Made by a program: the position numbers and the translations under genes
The notes under the pieces: generated by a model
Databases searched by the model: none
The model's input: only the letters and a program-made list of their open reading frames with translations
Told to the model about the DNA's origin: nothing
Shown here: positions 7,170 through 17,181 of the stretch, one piece after another
Numbering within the stretch: the stretch's first letter is position 1
Layout of the letters: every line of letters starts with the position of its first letter
Source of the DNA: Methylophilus methylotrophus DSM 46235 = ATCC 53528
GTDB lineage: Bacteria > Pseudomonadota > Gammaproteobacteria > Burkholderiales > Methylophilaceae
DNA: 38,567 nt
Assembly: GCF_000378225.1 (NCBI RefSeq)
Contig: NZ_KB905148.1
Location: 1-38,567 of the forward strand
Reading direction: 5' to 3'

Positions 7170-8828
7170 TTGATTAATCTTTCCAAAGAACACATCACGG
7201 CTGGCAATCATTTCAATCGCTGGCTGGTGCCACCGGCTGCGCTGGCCGTCCATCTCTCCATCGGCATGGCCTATGGATTCAGCGTATTCTGGAAGCCATT
7301 GGGCAATGCACTCACTGGGCCGGATGGCAAGCCTGTCGCCGCATGTGCTGCAGGCGCAACCACTTTCGGTGACAAACTGGCAGGCACGGCAAAAGCCCTG
7401 TTTGCCACCGACTGTAACTGGACACAGTTTGACCTGGGCTGGATGTATACGCTGTTCTTTGTCCTGCTGGGTTGCTCGGCTGCCCTCTGGGGTGGCTGGC
7501 TGGAGCGTGCAGGCCCACGCAAAGCCGGTTTGGTCGCCATGCTTTGTTGGTGTGGGGGTCTGTTACTTTCAGCGCTGGGCGTCCATCAACACCAGCTATG
7601 GATGATGTGGCTGGGTAGTGGTGTCATCGGTGGCATAGGCCTCGGACTAGGCTATATTTCGCCCGTCTCAACACTGATCAAGTGGTTCCCAGACCGTCGC
7701 GGCATGGCGACTGGCTTGGCGATTATGGGCTTTGGCGGCGGTGCCATGATAGGCTCGCCACTTGCAACCAAATTGATGAGCATCTTTGCCACACCGTCCG
7801 AACCAGGCGTTTGGCAAACCTTTGTTGCCCTCGCCCTGATTTATGCTGCGTTCATGACATTGGGCTCGCTGGGTTACCGCGTACCTGCCGCCAACTGGAA
7901 GCCAGCAGGCTGGACACCGCCTGATGTACAACACAACCGCTTGGTAGCAACGCGGCATGTACATTTGAAAAATGCACACAAGACACCGCAATTCTGGTTA
8001 TTGTGGCTGATCTTGTGCATGAATGTGTCCGCTGCCATCGGCATCATCGGCGCGGCTGCCCCCATGTTGCAAGAGACTTTTGGCGGGGTATTGATTGGTC
8101 AGCCACAACTGGGCTTTGCCGAAATCAAGACTGACGAGGCTCTCACAGCGGCTGCGGCGGCAGTCGGTGCCGGCTTTGTCGGCCTGATTTCCCTGTTTAA
8201 TATTTTTGGCCGTATCGGCTGGGCCACTTCATCTGACAAACTGGGCCGCAGAACCACTTACTTCATCTTTTTTGTGCTAGGGATCATGATGTATGTGTGC
8301 GGCACGTATGCTGCAAACCATCATCAGCTGGCCCTGTTCCTGCTGGTATTTTGCGTCATCGCTTCTATGTATGGTGGCGGCTTTGCCACCATCCCGGCAT
8401 ACCTGGCCGACCTCTTCGGTACACAGTTTGTCGGAGCCATCCACGGCCGCCTGCTGACGGCCTGGTCCACCGCAGGCATTCTTGGCCCGGTCATTGTGAA
8501 TTACCTGCATGATGTCAGACTGGAAGCGAAGGTGCCATATGCAGATATTTATGCACCTATCTTTATGACGTTAGCCGGTCTGCTTGCAATCGGCTTTGTT
8601 GCTAACTTGCTGGTCAAACCTGTGGCAGACAAATACTTTATGACGGATAGCGAGCTGGCTGCAGAACAAAACAGTGGCAAGCCAGCAGGTACGGCAGCGA
8701 CCATCAGCAGCCAAAATTATCCTCAAACACCCGCCATCGTGGTCAAGCTGGCCTGGCTGGCAGTGCTGATTCCCATCACTTACGGCATCTGGATGACAGT
8801 TCAGAAGGCCTGGTCCTTGTTTGCATAA
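7170..8828 (+). CDS. OFA-family MFS transporter (oxalate/formate antiporter type)
   Basis: Twelve-helix inner-membrane transporter of the major facilitator superfamily. The N-terminal NRWLVPPAALAVHLSIGMAYGFSVF is characteristic of the oxalate:formate antiporter family, and GGIGLGLGYISPVSTLIKWFPDRRG covers the conserved central motif. It is about 552 residues, longer than E. coli YhjX, because of a periplasmic insert of ~45 residues after helix 1 (two cysteines, about residues 53 and 76) and a C-terminal tail with one extra hydrophobic segment. The start is TTG at 7170, nine bases after AAAAGG; the TTG at 7164 is too close to that site. The substrate is unknown but is probably a small carboxylate. 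The gene is divergent from phoB and 60 bases from ribH. Confidence 0.85.
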   Translation: MINLSKEHITAGNHFNRWLVPPAALAVHLSIGMAYGFSVFWKPLGNALTGPDGKPVAACAAGATTFGDKLAGTAKALFATDCNWTQFDLGWMYTLFFVLLGCSAALWGGWLERAGPRKAGLVAMLCWCGGLLLSALGVHQHQLWMMWLGSGVIGGIGLGLGYISPVSTLIKWFPDRRGMATGLAIMGFGGGAMIGSPLATKLMSIFATPSEPGVWQTFVALALIYAAFMTLGSLGYRVPAANWKPAGWTPPDVQHNRLVATRHVHLKNAHKTPQFWLLWLILCMNVSAAIGIIGAAAPMLQETFGGVLIGQPQLGFAEIKTDEALTAAAAAVGAGFVGLISLFNIFGRIGWATSSDKLGRRTTYFIFFVLGIMMYVCGTYAANHHQLALFLLVFCVIASMYGGGFATIPAYLADLFGTQFVGAIHGRLLTAWSTAGILGPVIVNYLHDVRLEAKVPYADIYAPIFMTLAGLLAIGFVANLLVKPVADKYFMTDSELAAEQNSGKPAGTAATISSQNYPQTPAIVVKLAWLAVLIPITYGIWMTVQKAWSLFA

Positions 8829-8888
8829 TCCGCAAGCTTGCCGTTTGGGTTAAAATAGCGACTTATGTTTTAACCCTCGGAATGACAA

Positions 8889-9338
8889 GTGAAAAAAATA
8901 GCCCAAAACCTGGACGGTACCGGTAAAAAAATCGGTATCGTTCTTTCCCGTTTTAACGACAACATCGGTGCCGGCTTATTGCAAGCTTGCGAGCAAGAGT
9001 TGCTCAAATTAGGTGTCAGTGCTGATGACATTACCCTGGCGACCGTCCCTGGCGCGCTGGAATCACCACTGATCCTGCAACACATGGCCTTATCAGAAGA
9101 ATTTGATGCGCTGATTGCATTAGGTGCCATCATTCGTGGTGAAACCTACCATTTCGAAGTCGTTTCCAATGAGTCTGCACGAGGGATTTCTGAAGTTCAG
9201 CGTGATACCGGCGTGCCCGTTGCCAACGCCATCCTGACGACAGAGAATGACGAACAGGCTGAGGCACGTGTCGCGGTCAAAGGGGCTGAGGCCGCACAAG
9301 TTGCCATTGAAATGGCGAATCTGGTGAACGCATTATGA
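8889..9338 (+). CDS. ribH: 6,7-dimethyl-8-ribityllumazine synthase
   Basis: Condenses 3,4-dihydroxy-2-butanone 4-phosphate with the ribityl pyrimidinedione in the penultimate step of riboflavin synthesis. The 149-residue length fits. Family motifs are present: VLSRFN at residues 18-23, the VPGALE loop, and [14 protein letters not shown] with the catalytic histidine. The start is GTG at 8889. A nearby ATG at 8882 is out of frame and leads to a stop after 14 codons. The gene overlaps nusB by four bases (ATGA), the usual ribH-nusB coupling in proteobacteria. No other rib gene and no FMN riboswitch is present in the window. Confidence 0.96.
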   Translation: MKKIAQNLDGTGKKIGIVLSRFNDNIGAGLLQACEQELLKLGVSADDITLATVPGALESPLILQHMALSEEFDALIALGAIIRGETYHFEVVSNESARGISEVQRDTGVPVANAILTTENDEQAEARVAVKGAEAAQVAIEMANLVNAL

Positions 9339-9802
9339 GTCAGGACAACGCATCTGGTTCTTCATCAGCCAAGGGGAAAGGCAGCAAAAACCGCCGTAAA
9401 TCCCGTGAGCTGGCACTGAAGGCGCTATACCGAAACCGCATGAATGCAGGCGACGTAAAACAGCTGCGCCTCGACAGCCTGGATGATCCCGACTACTTCA
9501 AGGCCGATGAAACCTACTTCAAGCAATTACTGACCGGAGTACTAGACCATACTGGGGACATTGATGCCATGATCAGTCAGTTTATTGATCGCCAGCTGGA
9601 TGAGCTAAGTCCGATAGAGCATGCCATCTTACGCATATCAGGTTACGAGTTGATGTTTGATGTCAGCATTCCTTACCGGGTTGCCATTAACGAAGGCGTG
9701 GAATTAGCCAAGACCTATGGTGGCATCGATGGGCACAAATATATCAATGGCGTACTGGACAAAATTGCGGCCCAGGTCAGGCCGCAAGAGTTTCAACGCT
9801 AA
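9335..9802 (+). CDS. nusB: Transcription antitermination factor NusB
   Basis: Forms a heterodimer with NusE (S10) on boxA RNA for rRNA antitermination. The 155 residues contain a basic N-terminal segment ([15 protein letters not shown], residues 20-34) and the family core [19 protein letters not shown] and [18 protein letters not shown]. The first ~18 Ser/Gly/Lys-rich residues are an extension. Translation is coupled to ribH, and a strong hairpin terminator follows at 9827-9858. Confidence 0.96.
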   Translation: MSQDNASGSSSAKGKGSKNRRKSRELALKALYRNRMNAGDVKQLRLDSLDDPDYFKADETYFKQLLTGVLDHTGDIDAMISQFIDRQLDELSPIEHAILRISGYELMFDVSIPYRVAINEGVELAKTYGGIDGHKYINGVLDKIAAQVRPQEFQR

Positions 9803-9826
9803 TTGCCCAACCAGAAGTAGCAAGAA

Positions 9827-9858
9827 AATAGAAAGCCCTGCATGCAGGGCTTTCTATT
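9827..9858. terminator. Bidirectional terminator between nusB and lpxH
   Basis: A perfect 32-base palindrome with 16-base arms, centred on GCATGC, starting AATAGAAAGCCCTGCA. The arm ends read as A-rich before and T-containing after the GC core on both strands. It lies between two convergent genes and would serve both. Confidence 0.85.
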
Positions 9859-9959
9859 CATATTGTGTAGGCATACCAGGCGGAATAAAGCAGTCACCAT
9901 GGCAGTATCCCTTTAATCTCACAGACGGTGAGCCGCACAAGCCGTCAGTTTGCAAGCAA

Positions 9960-10703
9960 TTAAGCGAGTGGCAGGTCGATCAGTTGCAACGCTTGCTGGT
10001 CGAGACGTGCGCAAATCGCATGGTCATGCCAGTCGCCAAGCACCATGCGCTCACACGTATGTCCATCGACTTGCAATTGGTGGACCCCCGGCCTGTGCGT
10101 ATGCCCATGCAACAGAATCTCAGGATAATCATACTTGCGTATTAAATCGGCGACTGCGTCTACGTTCACATCCATGATCTCAAGTGTTTGCATGGCTTTG
10201 TTTTGTGCACTCTGGCTACGTGCCTGGTCAGCAAAAGCTAACCTGGCTGCCAGTGGCTGCGCGAGAAAAGCCTTCTGCCATTGCAGATCACGCACTTGTA
10301 CACGGAATTGCTGATAAGCGACATCGTCAGTACAAAGGGCATCGCCATGACTGAGGAGGATGCGTTTGCCTGCATACTCCAGCAAAGTAGGATCATGGAG
10401 TAACTGCAAGCCACAGGTTTGTGCGATAGTCTCGCCGATCAAGAAATCACGGTTACCATGCATGAAATACAGGTGCACCCCTCGCTCAAACAGCGCACGC
10501 AAGGCCTGCACAATTGGCAGGAAGTCGGCCCCGTGTTGCACGTCCTCCAGGACATCATCGCCTACCCATACCTCAAAAAAATCCCCCAGGATATAGAGCG
10601 CATCTGCGCGAGCAACGGTTGTTTGCAACCAATGCAAAAAAGCCTGCGTTACCGCAGGCCTTTGCGCACTTAAGTGCAGGTCGGAAATGATCCAGGTGGT
10701 CAT
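9960..10703 (-). CDS. lpxH: UDP-2,3-diacylglucosamine diphosphatase
   Basis: Peripheral membrane enzyme of lipid A synthesis that cleaves UDP-2,3-diacylglucosamine to lipid X and UMP. The calcineurin-type metal motifs appear in order: SDLHLS (7-12), GDFFEVWVGDD (about 40-50), GNRDF (about 82-86), SHGDALCTDD (about 117-126) and HGHTHRP (about 199-205). Length 247 fits the family. The gene starts three bases after ppiB and is the last member of the minus-strand run from the L,D-transpeptidase-like gene. Confidence 0.95.
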   Translation of the reverse strand: MTTWIISDLHLSAQRPAVTQAFLHWLQTTVARADALYILGDFFEVWVGDDVLEDVQHGADFLPIVQALRALFERGVHLYFMHGNRDFLIGETIAQTCGLQLLHDPTLLEYAGKRILLSHGDALCTDDVAYQQFRVQVRDLQWQKAFLAQPLAARLAFADQARSQSAQNKAMQTLEIMDVNVDAVADLIRKYDYPEILLHGHTHRPGVHQLQVDGHTCERMVLGDWHDHAICARLDQQALQLIDLPLA

Positions 10704-10706
10704 GCC

Positions 10707-11201
10707 TTAGGCAAGCACAACGGCTTTTTCGATGATCACTGGTTCGACAGGCACATCTTGGTGACCAGCACGGCTGGTGGTGGGCACGGCTTTGATTTTG
10801 TCTACCACGTCCATCCCTTCAACCACTTTACCAAACACACAATAACCCCAGCCTTGGGTAGTCGGGGAAGTGAAGTTGAGGAAGTCATTATCCTTAACGT
10901 TGATAAAGAATTGAGCCGACGCAGAATCCGGCACCATGGTACGCGCCATGGCAATGGTGTACTTATCGTTGCTCAGGCCGTTATCGGCTTCATTCTTGAT
11001 AGTGGCATCGGTGGCCTTTTGTTTCATGTTGGTGTCAAAACCGCCACCTTGAATCATGAAATCGTTGATGACGCGGTGAAAAATCACGCCATCATAAAAA
11101 CCTTTTTCAACATAGCTCAAAAAATTGGCCACCGTAATAGGCGCCTTTTCTGCATTGAGTTCAATCGTAATATCGCCAAAATTGGTAGTCAGTTTTACCA
11201 A
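10707..11201 (-). CDS. ppiB: Cytoplasmic peptidyl-prolyl cis-trans isomerase (cyclophilin)
   Basis: Catalyses proline isomerisation during folding. The 164 residues form a complete cyclophilin domain without signal peptide: [38 protein letters not shown] and [12 protein letters not shown]. It closely resembles the product of the adjacent upstream gene, but only that one is exported, so the pair is a cytoplasmic/periplasmic duplication. It has 32 bases to the upstream gene and 3 to lpxH. Confidence 0.95.
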   Translation of the reverse strand: MVKLTTNFGDITIELNAEKAPITVANFLSYVEKGFYDGVIFHRVINDFMIQGGGFDTNMKQKATDATIKNEADNGLSNDKYTIAMARTMVPDSASAQFFINVKDNDFLNFTSPTTQGWGYCVFGKVVEGMDVVDKIKAVPTTSRAGHQDVPVEPVIIEKAVVLA

Positions 11202-11233
11202 AATATTCTCCGTTGTATTGAGGGGTGGAATAA

Positions 11234-11803
11234 TTATTTTCCGTTGATGATGCTGGAGCGTTTAATCACGACCGTGCGAATCGGCACATCGGAAAAACCG
11301 CGCTGGTTGCCGGTAGGCAGGTTGCTGATTTTAAATACGACATCCATGCCAGAAATCACCTTGCCAAAGACGCAGTAACCAATTCGATCTGGCTCAGGGC
11401 TGGTGTAATCCAGGAACTGGTTGTCCGCTACATTGACAAAAAACTGCGCCGTGGCTGAATTGGGATCTGGCGTTCTTGCCATGGCAATCGTTCCCGTCGC
11501 ATTCAACAAGCCATTATTGGACTCATTAACCACTGGCGCACGGGTTGGCTTTTCATTGAGTTCGCGGTCAAAGCCACCGCCCTGGATCATGAAACGGCCG
11601 ATCACACGATGAAAAATCGTATTGGTGTAAAAACCATCTTTCACATACTGCAAAAAGTTTTCTACGGTTTTAGGCGCCTTGTCGGCATACACCTCCACCG
11701 TAAAATTACCCTGATTGGTTTCAAACAACACTTGTGTCGCTGCATTAGCCATACTTACCGCGGTTAACATGCAACACCCTACGATCCAAGACAACATGCG
11801 CAT
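11234..11803 (-). CDS. ppiA: Periplasmic peptidyl-prolyl cis-trans isomerase (cyclophilin A type)
   Basis: Exported cyclophilin of 189 residues. The first ~21 residues are a signal peptide ([20 protein letters not shown]) with cleavage after ANA. The body has the catalytic FHRV..FMIQGGG region, ATAQFFVNV and [14 protein letters not shown]. Its ATG overlaps the stop of the upstream gene as TAATG, so translation is coupled to the L,D-transpeptidase-like protein. That fits a joint periplasmic role. Confidence 0.93.
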   Translation of the reverse strand: MRMLSWIVGCCMLTAVSMANAATQVLFETNQGNFTVEVYADKAPKTVENFLQYVKDGFYTNTIFHRVIGRFMIQGGGFDRELNEKPTRAPVVNESNNGLLNATGTIAMARTPDPNSATAQFFVNVADNQFLDYTSPEPDRIGYCVFGKVISGMDVVFKISNLPTGNQRGFSDVPIRTVVIKRSSIINGK

Positions 11804-13050
11804 TAAGCTGATCCTTCATACAAAATTTTCCATTGCCCGTTTTCCTGCACCCAGTATTGCCTTTTTTTCATGACATTACGTAAGGCTGCGCTTGAAAACT
11901 CCTGCTCAAAATCTACGACCACCATATTTCTCGTTGAGTTCGGATAAGTGAACATGCTGACTTCAGACAGATTGACTGCGACTTTGGGTTTGGCCGCCTG
12001 AATCTGGCGCTTATAGCTGGCCCATTTGGACAAGTCGCCCCCTGAGTAAAAGAAGTCACTGGTGTAGTGAGACAGATAAGCATCGGTATTCTGCGACACC
12101 CAATCTTTACGCCAATGCTCTATGGCAGCCCTCAAATCAGCTTTAGCACGGTCTTGCTGACGTAATGATTGCGGGTTGACCCATTGAAAATTGTCGCCTA
12201 TCACTACCGGGGTATTGCCAGCCTGCAAGATATCCTGCAAAGCTCTCATATCCGGATTGGAAAGCACAACGCAGCCATCGCTGGCACGGGGAGGACGGCT
12301 ATAGGTATCTCTTGGCGTTCCGTGTATCCAGATGCCTGAACCAGTCTTGCGTTCGTAGCTGTCAATTTCATTGGGGTAATTCAACGGATATGCTGCATCG
12401 CCATACAAATCCGGCAATGGGCGGTTAAGTTTGCGCGAGGCGAAATAGACACCTATTGGTGTGCGTTTATCGCCCTGGTCTTTTTTGCCGATACCGTTTT
12501 TACCAATGGTGACGTAGTAATCGGCCACATACTTCAGTACATCCTCCTCAGCCTTTTCATAGACATAAAGGCGCGAACGGGCAGTATCTACAAACAACAC
12601 GTGGCTTTGCTTCTCAGACAGCTCAACCAACATATTGGGCTGAGTCAAGCCCCGGTTACGATCAAAATAATTGCGGATGCGGATTTCGGCTTCTTCTTTG
12701 AAATCCTGGATACGGTTGACATCGGCGACATTGGCGTCGCCAAAGTTATTGAGTATCCTGGCCTTGGCAGAGAGCAAATCACCATGAATCAGGTGTGCAA
12801 GGGCAAAGTTAGGAGAGATCGCCAGTAACTGGTCGACGTAGTCCAGGGCCTGTTGCAAACGGCCTTCTTTAATAGACTGCAAAGTTTGCACCAACATGCG
12901 TTCAACCGGGCTGGTATTCTTGTTCTGAATGAACAAACGCGCAGTCAACGCCTCATGGTTAACCGCGGTTGCATTCCAAGGCAATAGCGCAGCACTGACA
13001 AACGCAATATAACAGTACTTTCTCAAACTACTCATACCGATATTATACAT
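11803..13050 (-). CDS. L,D-transpeptidase (YkuD) with C-terminal Csd6/NTF2-like domain
   Basis: Periplasmic peptidoglycan enzyme of 415 residues, or 410 if it starts at MSSLRKY (ATG 13035). A signal peptide covers about the first 30 residues, then a helical region to ~150. The YkuD catalytic domain (about 150-275) has His243 (IHGTP) and Cys260 in SDGC. A separate C-terminal domain (about 300-415; HWRKDWVSQNTDAYLSHY) resembles the NTF2-like domain of Helicobacter Csd6, an L,D-carboxypeptidase with this architecture. YkuD proteins act as cross-linkers, lipoprotein attachers or trimming enzymes; this domain layout favours a trimming or anchoring role. The gene is coupled to ppiA by TAATG, and a TATAAT lies at the proposed start. 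Confidence 0.85.
   Translation of the reverse strand: MYNIGMSSLRKYCYIAFVSAALLPWNATAVNHEALTARLFIQNKNTSPVERMLVQTLQSIKEGRLQQALDYVDQLLAISPNFALAHLIHGDLLSAKARILNNFGDANVADVNRIQDFKEEAEIRIRNYFDRNRGLTQPNMLVELSEKQSHVLFVDTARSRLYVYEKAEEDVLKYVADYYVTIGKNGIGKKDQGDKRTPIGVYFASRKLNRPLPDLYGDAAYPLNYPNEIDSYERKTGSGIWIHGTPRDTYSRPPRASDGCVVLSNPDMRALQDILQAGNTPVVIGDNFQWVNPQSLRQQDRAKADLRAAIEHWRKDWVSQNTDAYLSHYTSDFFYSGGDLSKWASYKRQIQAAKPKVAVNLSEVSMFTYPNSTRNMVVVDFEQEFSSAALRNVMKKRQYWVQENGQWKILYEGSA
13042..13047 (-). promoter_or_regulatory. Possible -10 element at the start of the L,D-transpeptidase-like gene
   Basis: A perfect TATAAT (minus strand) ends only six bases before ATG 13035. If used, transcription would begin at or next to that codon, giving a leaderless message. 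It also overlaps the longer reading starting at 13050. There is no good -35 box, so this is tentative. Confidence 0.3.
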
Positions 13051-13137
13051 TTGTTTAAACCAAATCTTGCACGCTTAAACGGCCAAAATCCCTGTTTAAA
13101 TAGCGATTTAACTAGCTTTACCCCACTTAGCTGAGGA

Positions 13138-14223
13138 CTAGAATTTCCCGACGCGTTCTTGCTGGATCACCCAGCGACTTCCTTCTTTCACCATATTCAA
13201 TGTTTTGTTCGAATTTGCGTCCAGACCAGTCGCTTTATAAACCTGGCGGAAAGTGACCTTGGCTGCCGTATCACTTTCTATTTTCACTGCCAGATTACTG
13301 AGCTTGACTGAAATTTTGCTGGGGCGGCTCACGCGATCGCGACGGGTTGATTCCCATTGTTTGCGGGACTCACCACCAGGTGTTTTAAAGTCCCTGGCAT
13401 AGCTGTCCAGGTAGCGATCCACATTTTGTGCAGACCAGGCATCCGCCCAGGCATTCACTGCATCGAGTATTGCGCGCTCCTGCTGAGCAGCAACCGGCTT
13501 CTCTTCCACAGGTTTGGGTTCCACCGTGACAGGTTTTTTAGCCTCTACTGGAGGTGGTGTCACCGCCGGTGCTGTTGTCGCAGGCGGTTGAGAAGTCGGA
13601 GAGGTATTGGCCTGTGGATTGACACTTGGCGCTGCAGGCACTGGAGTACCGCCTTGGGTTGGCGCCACGGCAGTTGTACGTGATGCCGTACGCTTTCCGC
13701 CAAACAAGTCAGTGATCATGGCTAACTTGTTTTGTGCACGACTGTTAGACGTATCTAGCTTGAGTGCTTTGTCATAAGCCTCAGAAGCCAGGCGTGCGTA
13801 AATATCTCCCAGGTTTTCGTGCGCAGTGGCATAACTTGGGTGCGTTTTAATGGCTGATTCCAATGCCTTCCTGGCTTTGTCGTATTGACCCTGGTCGGCA
13901 TAAAGCACTGCCAGGTTATTGTATGGCTCCGGCAAATTGGGATATTTCTCAGTCAGCTCTGTAAATGATTTGATTGCGTCATCACGCTTACCCAGCTCTA
14001 CCAGAATCACGCCACGCATAAACATGGCTTCCGCATTTTTTGGGTTGGCTGCCAGGTATGCGTTCACGCGCTCCAGCGCTGCGGCCTGATTGCCCTGTTC
14101 GGAAAGCTGGTTAATTTCACGCAGCTCGACATTTACCTGACCCGCCAACGCATAATGAGAGAAGGTGGCCTGGCTTAACAAGACACCCAAGACCAGCAAA
14201 TATTTTTTTAATGTTGCATTCAT
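13138..14223 (-). CDS. Exported TPR protein with C-terminal Csd6/NTF2-like domain
   Basis: A 361-residue periplasmic protein. It has a signal peptide of ~27 residues (cleavage after YALA), three or more tetratricopeptide repeats (about 35-165; e.g. PEAMFMRGVILVELGKRDDA, PEPYNNLAVLYADQGQYDKA), a Pro/Thr/Ala-rich linker (about 185-240) and a C-terminal domain (about 245-361). That domain (AILDAVNAWADAWSAQNVDRYLDSY) resembles the end of the neighbouring L,D-transpeptidase-like protein. TPRs bind proteins, so an accessory or scaffold for the wall enzyme is plausible. No catalytic motif is visible. The gap of 87 bases to the next gene leaves open whether they share a transcript. Confidence 0.85.
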   Translation of the reverse strand: MNATLKKYLLVLGVLLSQATFSHYALAGQVNVELREINQLSEQGNQAAALERVNAYLAANPKNAEAMFMRGVILVELGKRDDAIKSFTELTEKYPNLPEPYNNLAVLYADQGQYDKARKALESAIKTHPSYATAHENLGDIYARLASEAYDKALKLDTSNSRAQNKLAMITDLFGGKRTASRTTAVAPTQGGTPVPAAPSVNPQANTSPTSQPPATTAPAVTPPPVEAKKPVTVEPKPVEEKPVAAQQERAILDAVNAWADAWSAQNVDRYLDSYARDFKTPGGESRKQWESTRRDRVSRPSKISVKLSNLAVKIESDTAAKVTFRQVYKATGLDANSNKTLNMVKEGSRWVIQQERVGKF

Positions 14224-14482
14224 GAGTTTATTACCTGAGCAATCGTTGATTTTTAGCAGTATGTTATACTTGAATTGTACAAGAGACAGGGCGCGTTTAG
14301 GTGATTATTACGCGATGATTCAGCATCAAATTTACGTCTTGCGTGGTTACCTGACAACAAATTATCAGACAGTGGCACCCCTCGCCGACAGTGAATACAA
14401 GCCCCACAATCTTAATATAAATTAAACACTGCAGTTATTTCGCTAATTTTATCACGCATTCATCCATCTACATTTCGTTAGC
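14224..14482. promoter_or_regulatory. Divergent intergenic region between the TPR gene and cysS
   Basis: 259 bases with no gene I can support. On the minus strand TATAAC near 14260-14266 could be a -10 for the TPR gene. On the plus strand an AATATAAATT stretch near 14415 could serve cysS. Neither has a clear -35. An 87-codon frame that begins inside the TPR gene and runs through here has no family features. Confidence 0.4.
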
Positions 14483-15844
14483 ATGTTAAAACTATACAAC
14501 ACCCTTTCCCGCAGCAAGCAAGACTTCAAGCCCATCACAGACAAAAAGGTCAGTATGTATGTCTGCGGCATGACGGTATATGACTTCTGTCATTTAGGGC
14601 ATGCACGCGTGATGGTCGTCTTTGACATGGTCGCGCGCTGGTTCCGCGCCAGCGATTATGAAGTGACTTATGTACGCAATATCACCGATATTGACGACAA
14701 AATCATCAAACGTGCCAACGAAAATAACGAAAGCATCCAAAGCCTCACCCAGCGCTTCATTACCGCCATGGATGAAGATTCGGCCAAATTGGGGATTATC
14801 CGACCTGACATTGAACCACGCGCCACCGAACACGTGCAGGGCATGCTGGACATGATCAGCCAGCTGATTGCCAAGGGCTTCGCCTACCAGGCAGATAACG
14901 GTGACGTGTTTTACAAAGTGCGCAGCTTTAGTGATTACGGCAAACTCTCAGGCAAAAGCCTGGACGATTTGCGCGCAGGTGAACGCGTCGACGTCGACGG
15001 TCACAAACAGGACCCGCTGGACTTTGTACTATGGAAATCCGCCAAACCAGGCGAACCTTATTGGGAGTCGCCGTGGGGCAATGGCCGCCCCGGCTGGCAT
15101 ATTGAATGTTCTGTCATGAGTGCCGAGCACCTGGGGCAGCACTTTGACATTCACGGCGGCGGTCAGGACTTACAGTTCCCGCATCACGAGAACGAAATCG
15201 CTCAATCCGAAGCCACCCACGGCTGCACCATGGCTAATTACTGGATGCATAACGGTTTTATCCGTGTAGACGATGAAAAAATGTCCAAATCGCTGGGCAA
15301 CTTCTTCACCATCCGTGAAGTCTTGGAAAAATATGACCCAGAAGTCGTGCGTTTCTTTATCTTGCGCGCGCATTATCGCAGCCCGCTCAATTATTCCGAT
15401 AAGCACTTGGATGATGCCAAGGCTTCATTAACGCGTTTGTACACGGCATTACGCGGCATAGAAATCGCAGATGAAACAATTGACTGGCGTTTACCACAAG
15501 CAGCCAAATTCAAGGCAGCCATGGATGATGACTTCAACACGCCAGAAGCCATTGCGGTATTGTTTGAACTGGCCAACGACTTGAACAAGGATAAATCTGC
15601 CGCCACGGCCACATTGCTGAAACAATTGGCTGCAATCATCGGCTTGTTGCAACGCGACCCGGAAAGCTTTATGCAAGGTGAAACCGGCAATAGCGATCTG
15701 GATATTGAAAGCCTGATCAATGCCCGTATTGCGGCCAAAACAGCCAAAAACTACGCCGAAGCAGACCGCATCCGCAAGGAGCTGGCTGAAGCTGGCATTA
15801 TTCTGGAAGATACTCCGCAAGGGACGACCTGGCGTCGCGCCTGA
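14483..15844 (+). CDS. cysS: Cysteinyl-tRNA synthetase
   Basis: Class I aminoacyl-tRNA synthetase charging tRNA-Cys. The 453-residue length fits. Zinc-binding Cys28 (VCGMTVYD), the HIGH-type HLGH (37-40) and KMSKS (266-270) are all present, as are the WHIECS zinc/cysteine-recognition region and [15 protein letters not shown]. The C-terminal DALR and anticodon-binding part is complete. No strong ribosome binding site precedes the ATG. Confidence 0.97.
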   Translation: MLKLYNTLSRSKQDFKPITDKKVSMYVCGMTVYDFCHLGHARVMVVFDMVARWFRASDYEVTYVRNITDIDDKIIKRANENNESIQSLTQRFITAMDEDSAKLGIIRPDIEPRATEHVQGMLDMISQLIAKGFAYQADNGDVFYKVRSFSDYGKLSGKSLDDLRAGERVDVDGHKQDPLDFVLWKSAKPGEPYWESPWGNGRPGWHIECSVMSAEHLGQHFDIHGGGQDLQFPHHENEIAQSEATHGCTMANYWMHNGFIRVDDEKMSKSLGNFFTIREVLEKYDPEVVRFFILRAHYRSPLNYSDKHLDDAKASLTRLYTALRGIEIADETIDWRLPQAAKFKAAMDDDFNTPEAIAVLFELANDLNKDKSAATATLLKQLAAIIGLLQRDPESFMQGETGNSDLDIESLINARIAAKTAKNYAEADRIRKELAEAGIILEDTPQGTTWRRA

Positions 15845-15886
15845 TTGAATAAACACATTATTCTTTTGAAACATTGAAGGAACACA

Positions 15887-17113
15887 ATGCCCGTTAAACT
15901 CTCCGCCCCTGCTGCCGAAACGTTACTGCCCGTCAAAGGCGTACAACTGGGTTTTGCCCAGGCACATATCCGTAAACCCAACCGTAAAGATGTATTGGTC
16001 ATGACGTTGCCGGAAGGCAGTAGCGTCTCTGGCGTGTTCACCCTGAACCGCTTTTGTGCCGCACCCGTCACCGTATGCAAAGAGCATTTAAAACTCAACA
16101 AAGGCATCCGTGCCTTGCTGGTGAATACCGGTTGTGCCAACGCCGGTACGGGCCAGCAAGGCCTGGACGACGCACGTGCCAGCTGCATCGGTGTGGCACA
16201 AGCGTTGAATATCAGCCCTGAGCAGGTGTTACCGTTCTCTACTGGGGTCATCCTGGAAACGCTGCCCATGGACAGGTTGCTGGCTGGCATTGCCCCTGCA
16301 GCAGCCAATCTGCAGGAAGACAACTGGCTGAATGCGGCAGAAGCGATTATGACGACAGATATCGTCGCCAAAGGCACTTCGCGCCAGCTCACGATTGATG
16401 GCCAAGCAGTCACCATTACCGGTATCAGCAAGGGTTCAGGCATGATTCATCCCAACATGGCGACCATGCTGGGTTATATTGCCACCGACGCAGCCATTAG
16501 CCAGACGGCGCTCGACAGCATCATCCAGTACGCCGTAAACAAATCCTTTAACTGCATCACCGTGGACGGTGACACCAGTACCAACGACAGCCTGATCCTG
16601 ATGGCGACTGGCCAGGCTGGCAATGCGGTAATCAATGAGCAGAGTGCCGATTTTGTCACCTTGCGTGATGCACTCACGGACGTCGCCATCGAACTGGCAC
16701 AAGCCATTGTGCGTGATGGTGAAGGCGCCACCAAGTTTATGACCATACAGGTTGAAGCGGGCAAAGATGAAGAGGAATGCCGCAAAGTGGCTTATGCCAT
16801 CGCGCATTCACCGCTGATTAAAACCGCATTTTTTGCTTCAGATCCTAACCTGGGCCGCATTCTAGCGGCCATTGGCTATGCAGGGATTGAAGACCTCGAC
16901 GTCAACACCATGCAGCTTTATTTAGGCGATGTATTGGTGGCTGAAAAGGGTGGTCGTGCTGCGAGCTATGTTGAAGAGCAAGGCGCTGCCGTGATGAAGG
17001 AAAGCGATATTTTGGTGCGCGTGGTGCTTAACCGTGGTCGTGCCAATGCGACGGTTTGGACATGCGATTTTTCTTACGATTATGTGAAGATTAATGCGGA
17101 TTACAGATCGTAG
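15887..17113 (+). CDS. argJ: Bifunctional ornithine acetyltransferase / N-acetylglutamate synthase
   Basis: Transfers acetyl from N-acetylornithine to glutamate, recycling the acetyl group in arginine synthesis; the bifunctional form can also start the cycle from acetyl-CoA. The 408-residue precursor is self-cleaved into two chains at Ala-Thr in MATMLG, with Thr193 as nucleophile. NTGCANAGTG and the TGVILE oxyanion region are present. GAAGGA precedes the ATG. A strong terminator follows directly. Confidence 0.96.
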   Translation: MPVKLSAPAAETLLPVKGVQLGFAQAHIRKPNRKDVLVMTLPEGSSVSGVFTLNRFCAAPVTVCKEHLKLNKGIRALLVNTGCANAGTGQQGLDDARASCIGVAQALNISPEQVLPFSTGVILETLPMDRLLAGIAPAAANLQEDNWLNAAEAIMTTDIVAKGTSRQLTIDGQAVTITGISKGSGMIHPNMATMLGYIATDAAISQTALDSIIQYAVNKSFNCITVDGDTSTNDSLILMATGQAGNAVINEQSADFVTLRDALTDVAIELAQAIVRDGEGATKFMTIQVEAGKDEEECRKVAYAIAHSPLIKTAFFASDPNLGRILAAIGYAGIEDLDVNTMQLYLGDVLVAEKGGRAASYVEEQGAAVMKESDILVRVVLNRGRANATVWTCDFSYDYVKINADYRS

Positions 17114-17115
17114 GC

Positions 17116-17143
17116 AAAGGTGCGCTTAAGTCGCACCTTTTTT
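17116..17143 (+). terminator. Rho-independent terminator of argJ
   Basis: AAAGGTGCG (17116-17124) and CGCACCTTT (17132-17140) form a 9-bp stem with a 7-base loop and a T-run, starting two bases after the argJ stop codon. Confidence 0.9.
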
Positions 17144-17181
17144 CGTTTTGCAGGCGAATAACATTCTATAAAGATTCCCTG

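Noticed and set aside
8882-8926. ATG-initiated 14-codon frame overlapping the start of ribH
   Set aside because: Out of frame with ribH and very short. It could be an upstream mini-frame, but the GTG at 8889 gives the full family N-terminus, so the ATG is most likely chance.
14165-14425. 86-codon frame running from the TPR gene into the cysS upstream region
   Set aside because: Antisense to the TPR gene at its start, no family features, no conserved-looking segments.
15751-16443. 230-codon frame antisense to the end of cysS and start of argJ
   Set aside because: Mirror of two well-supported genes, without recognisable motifs.
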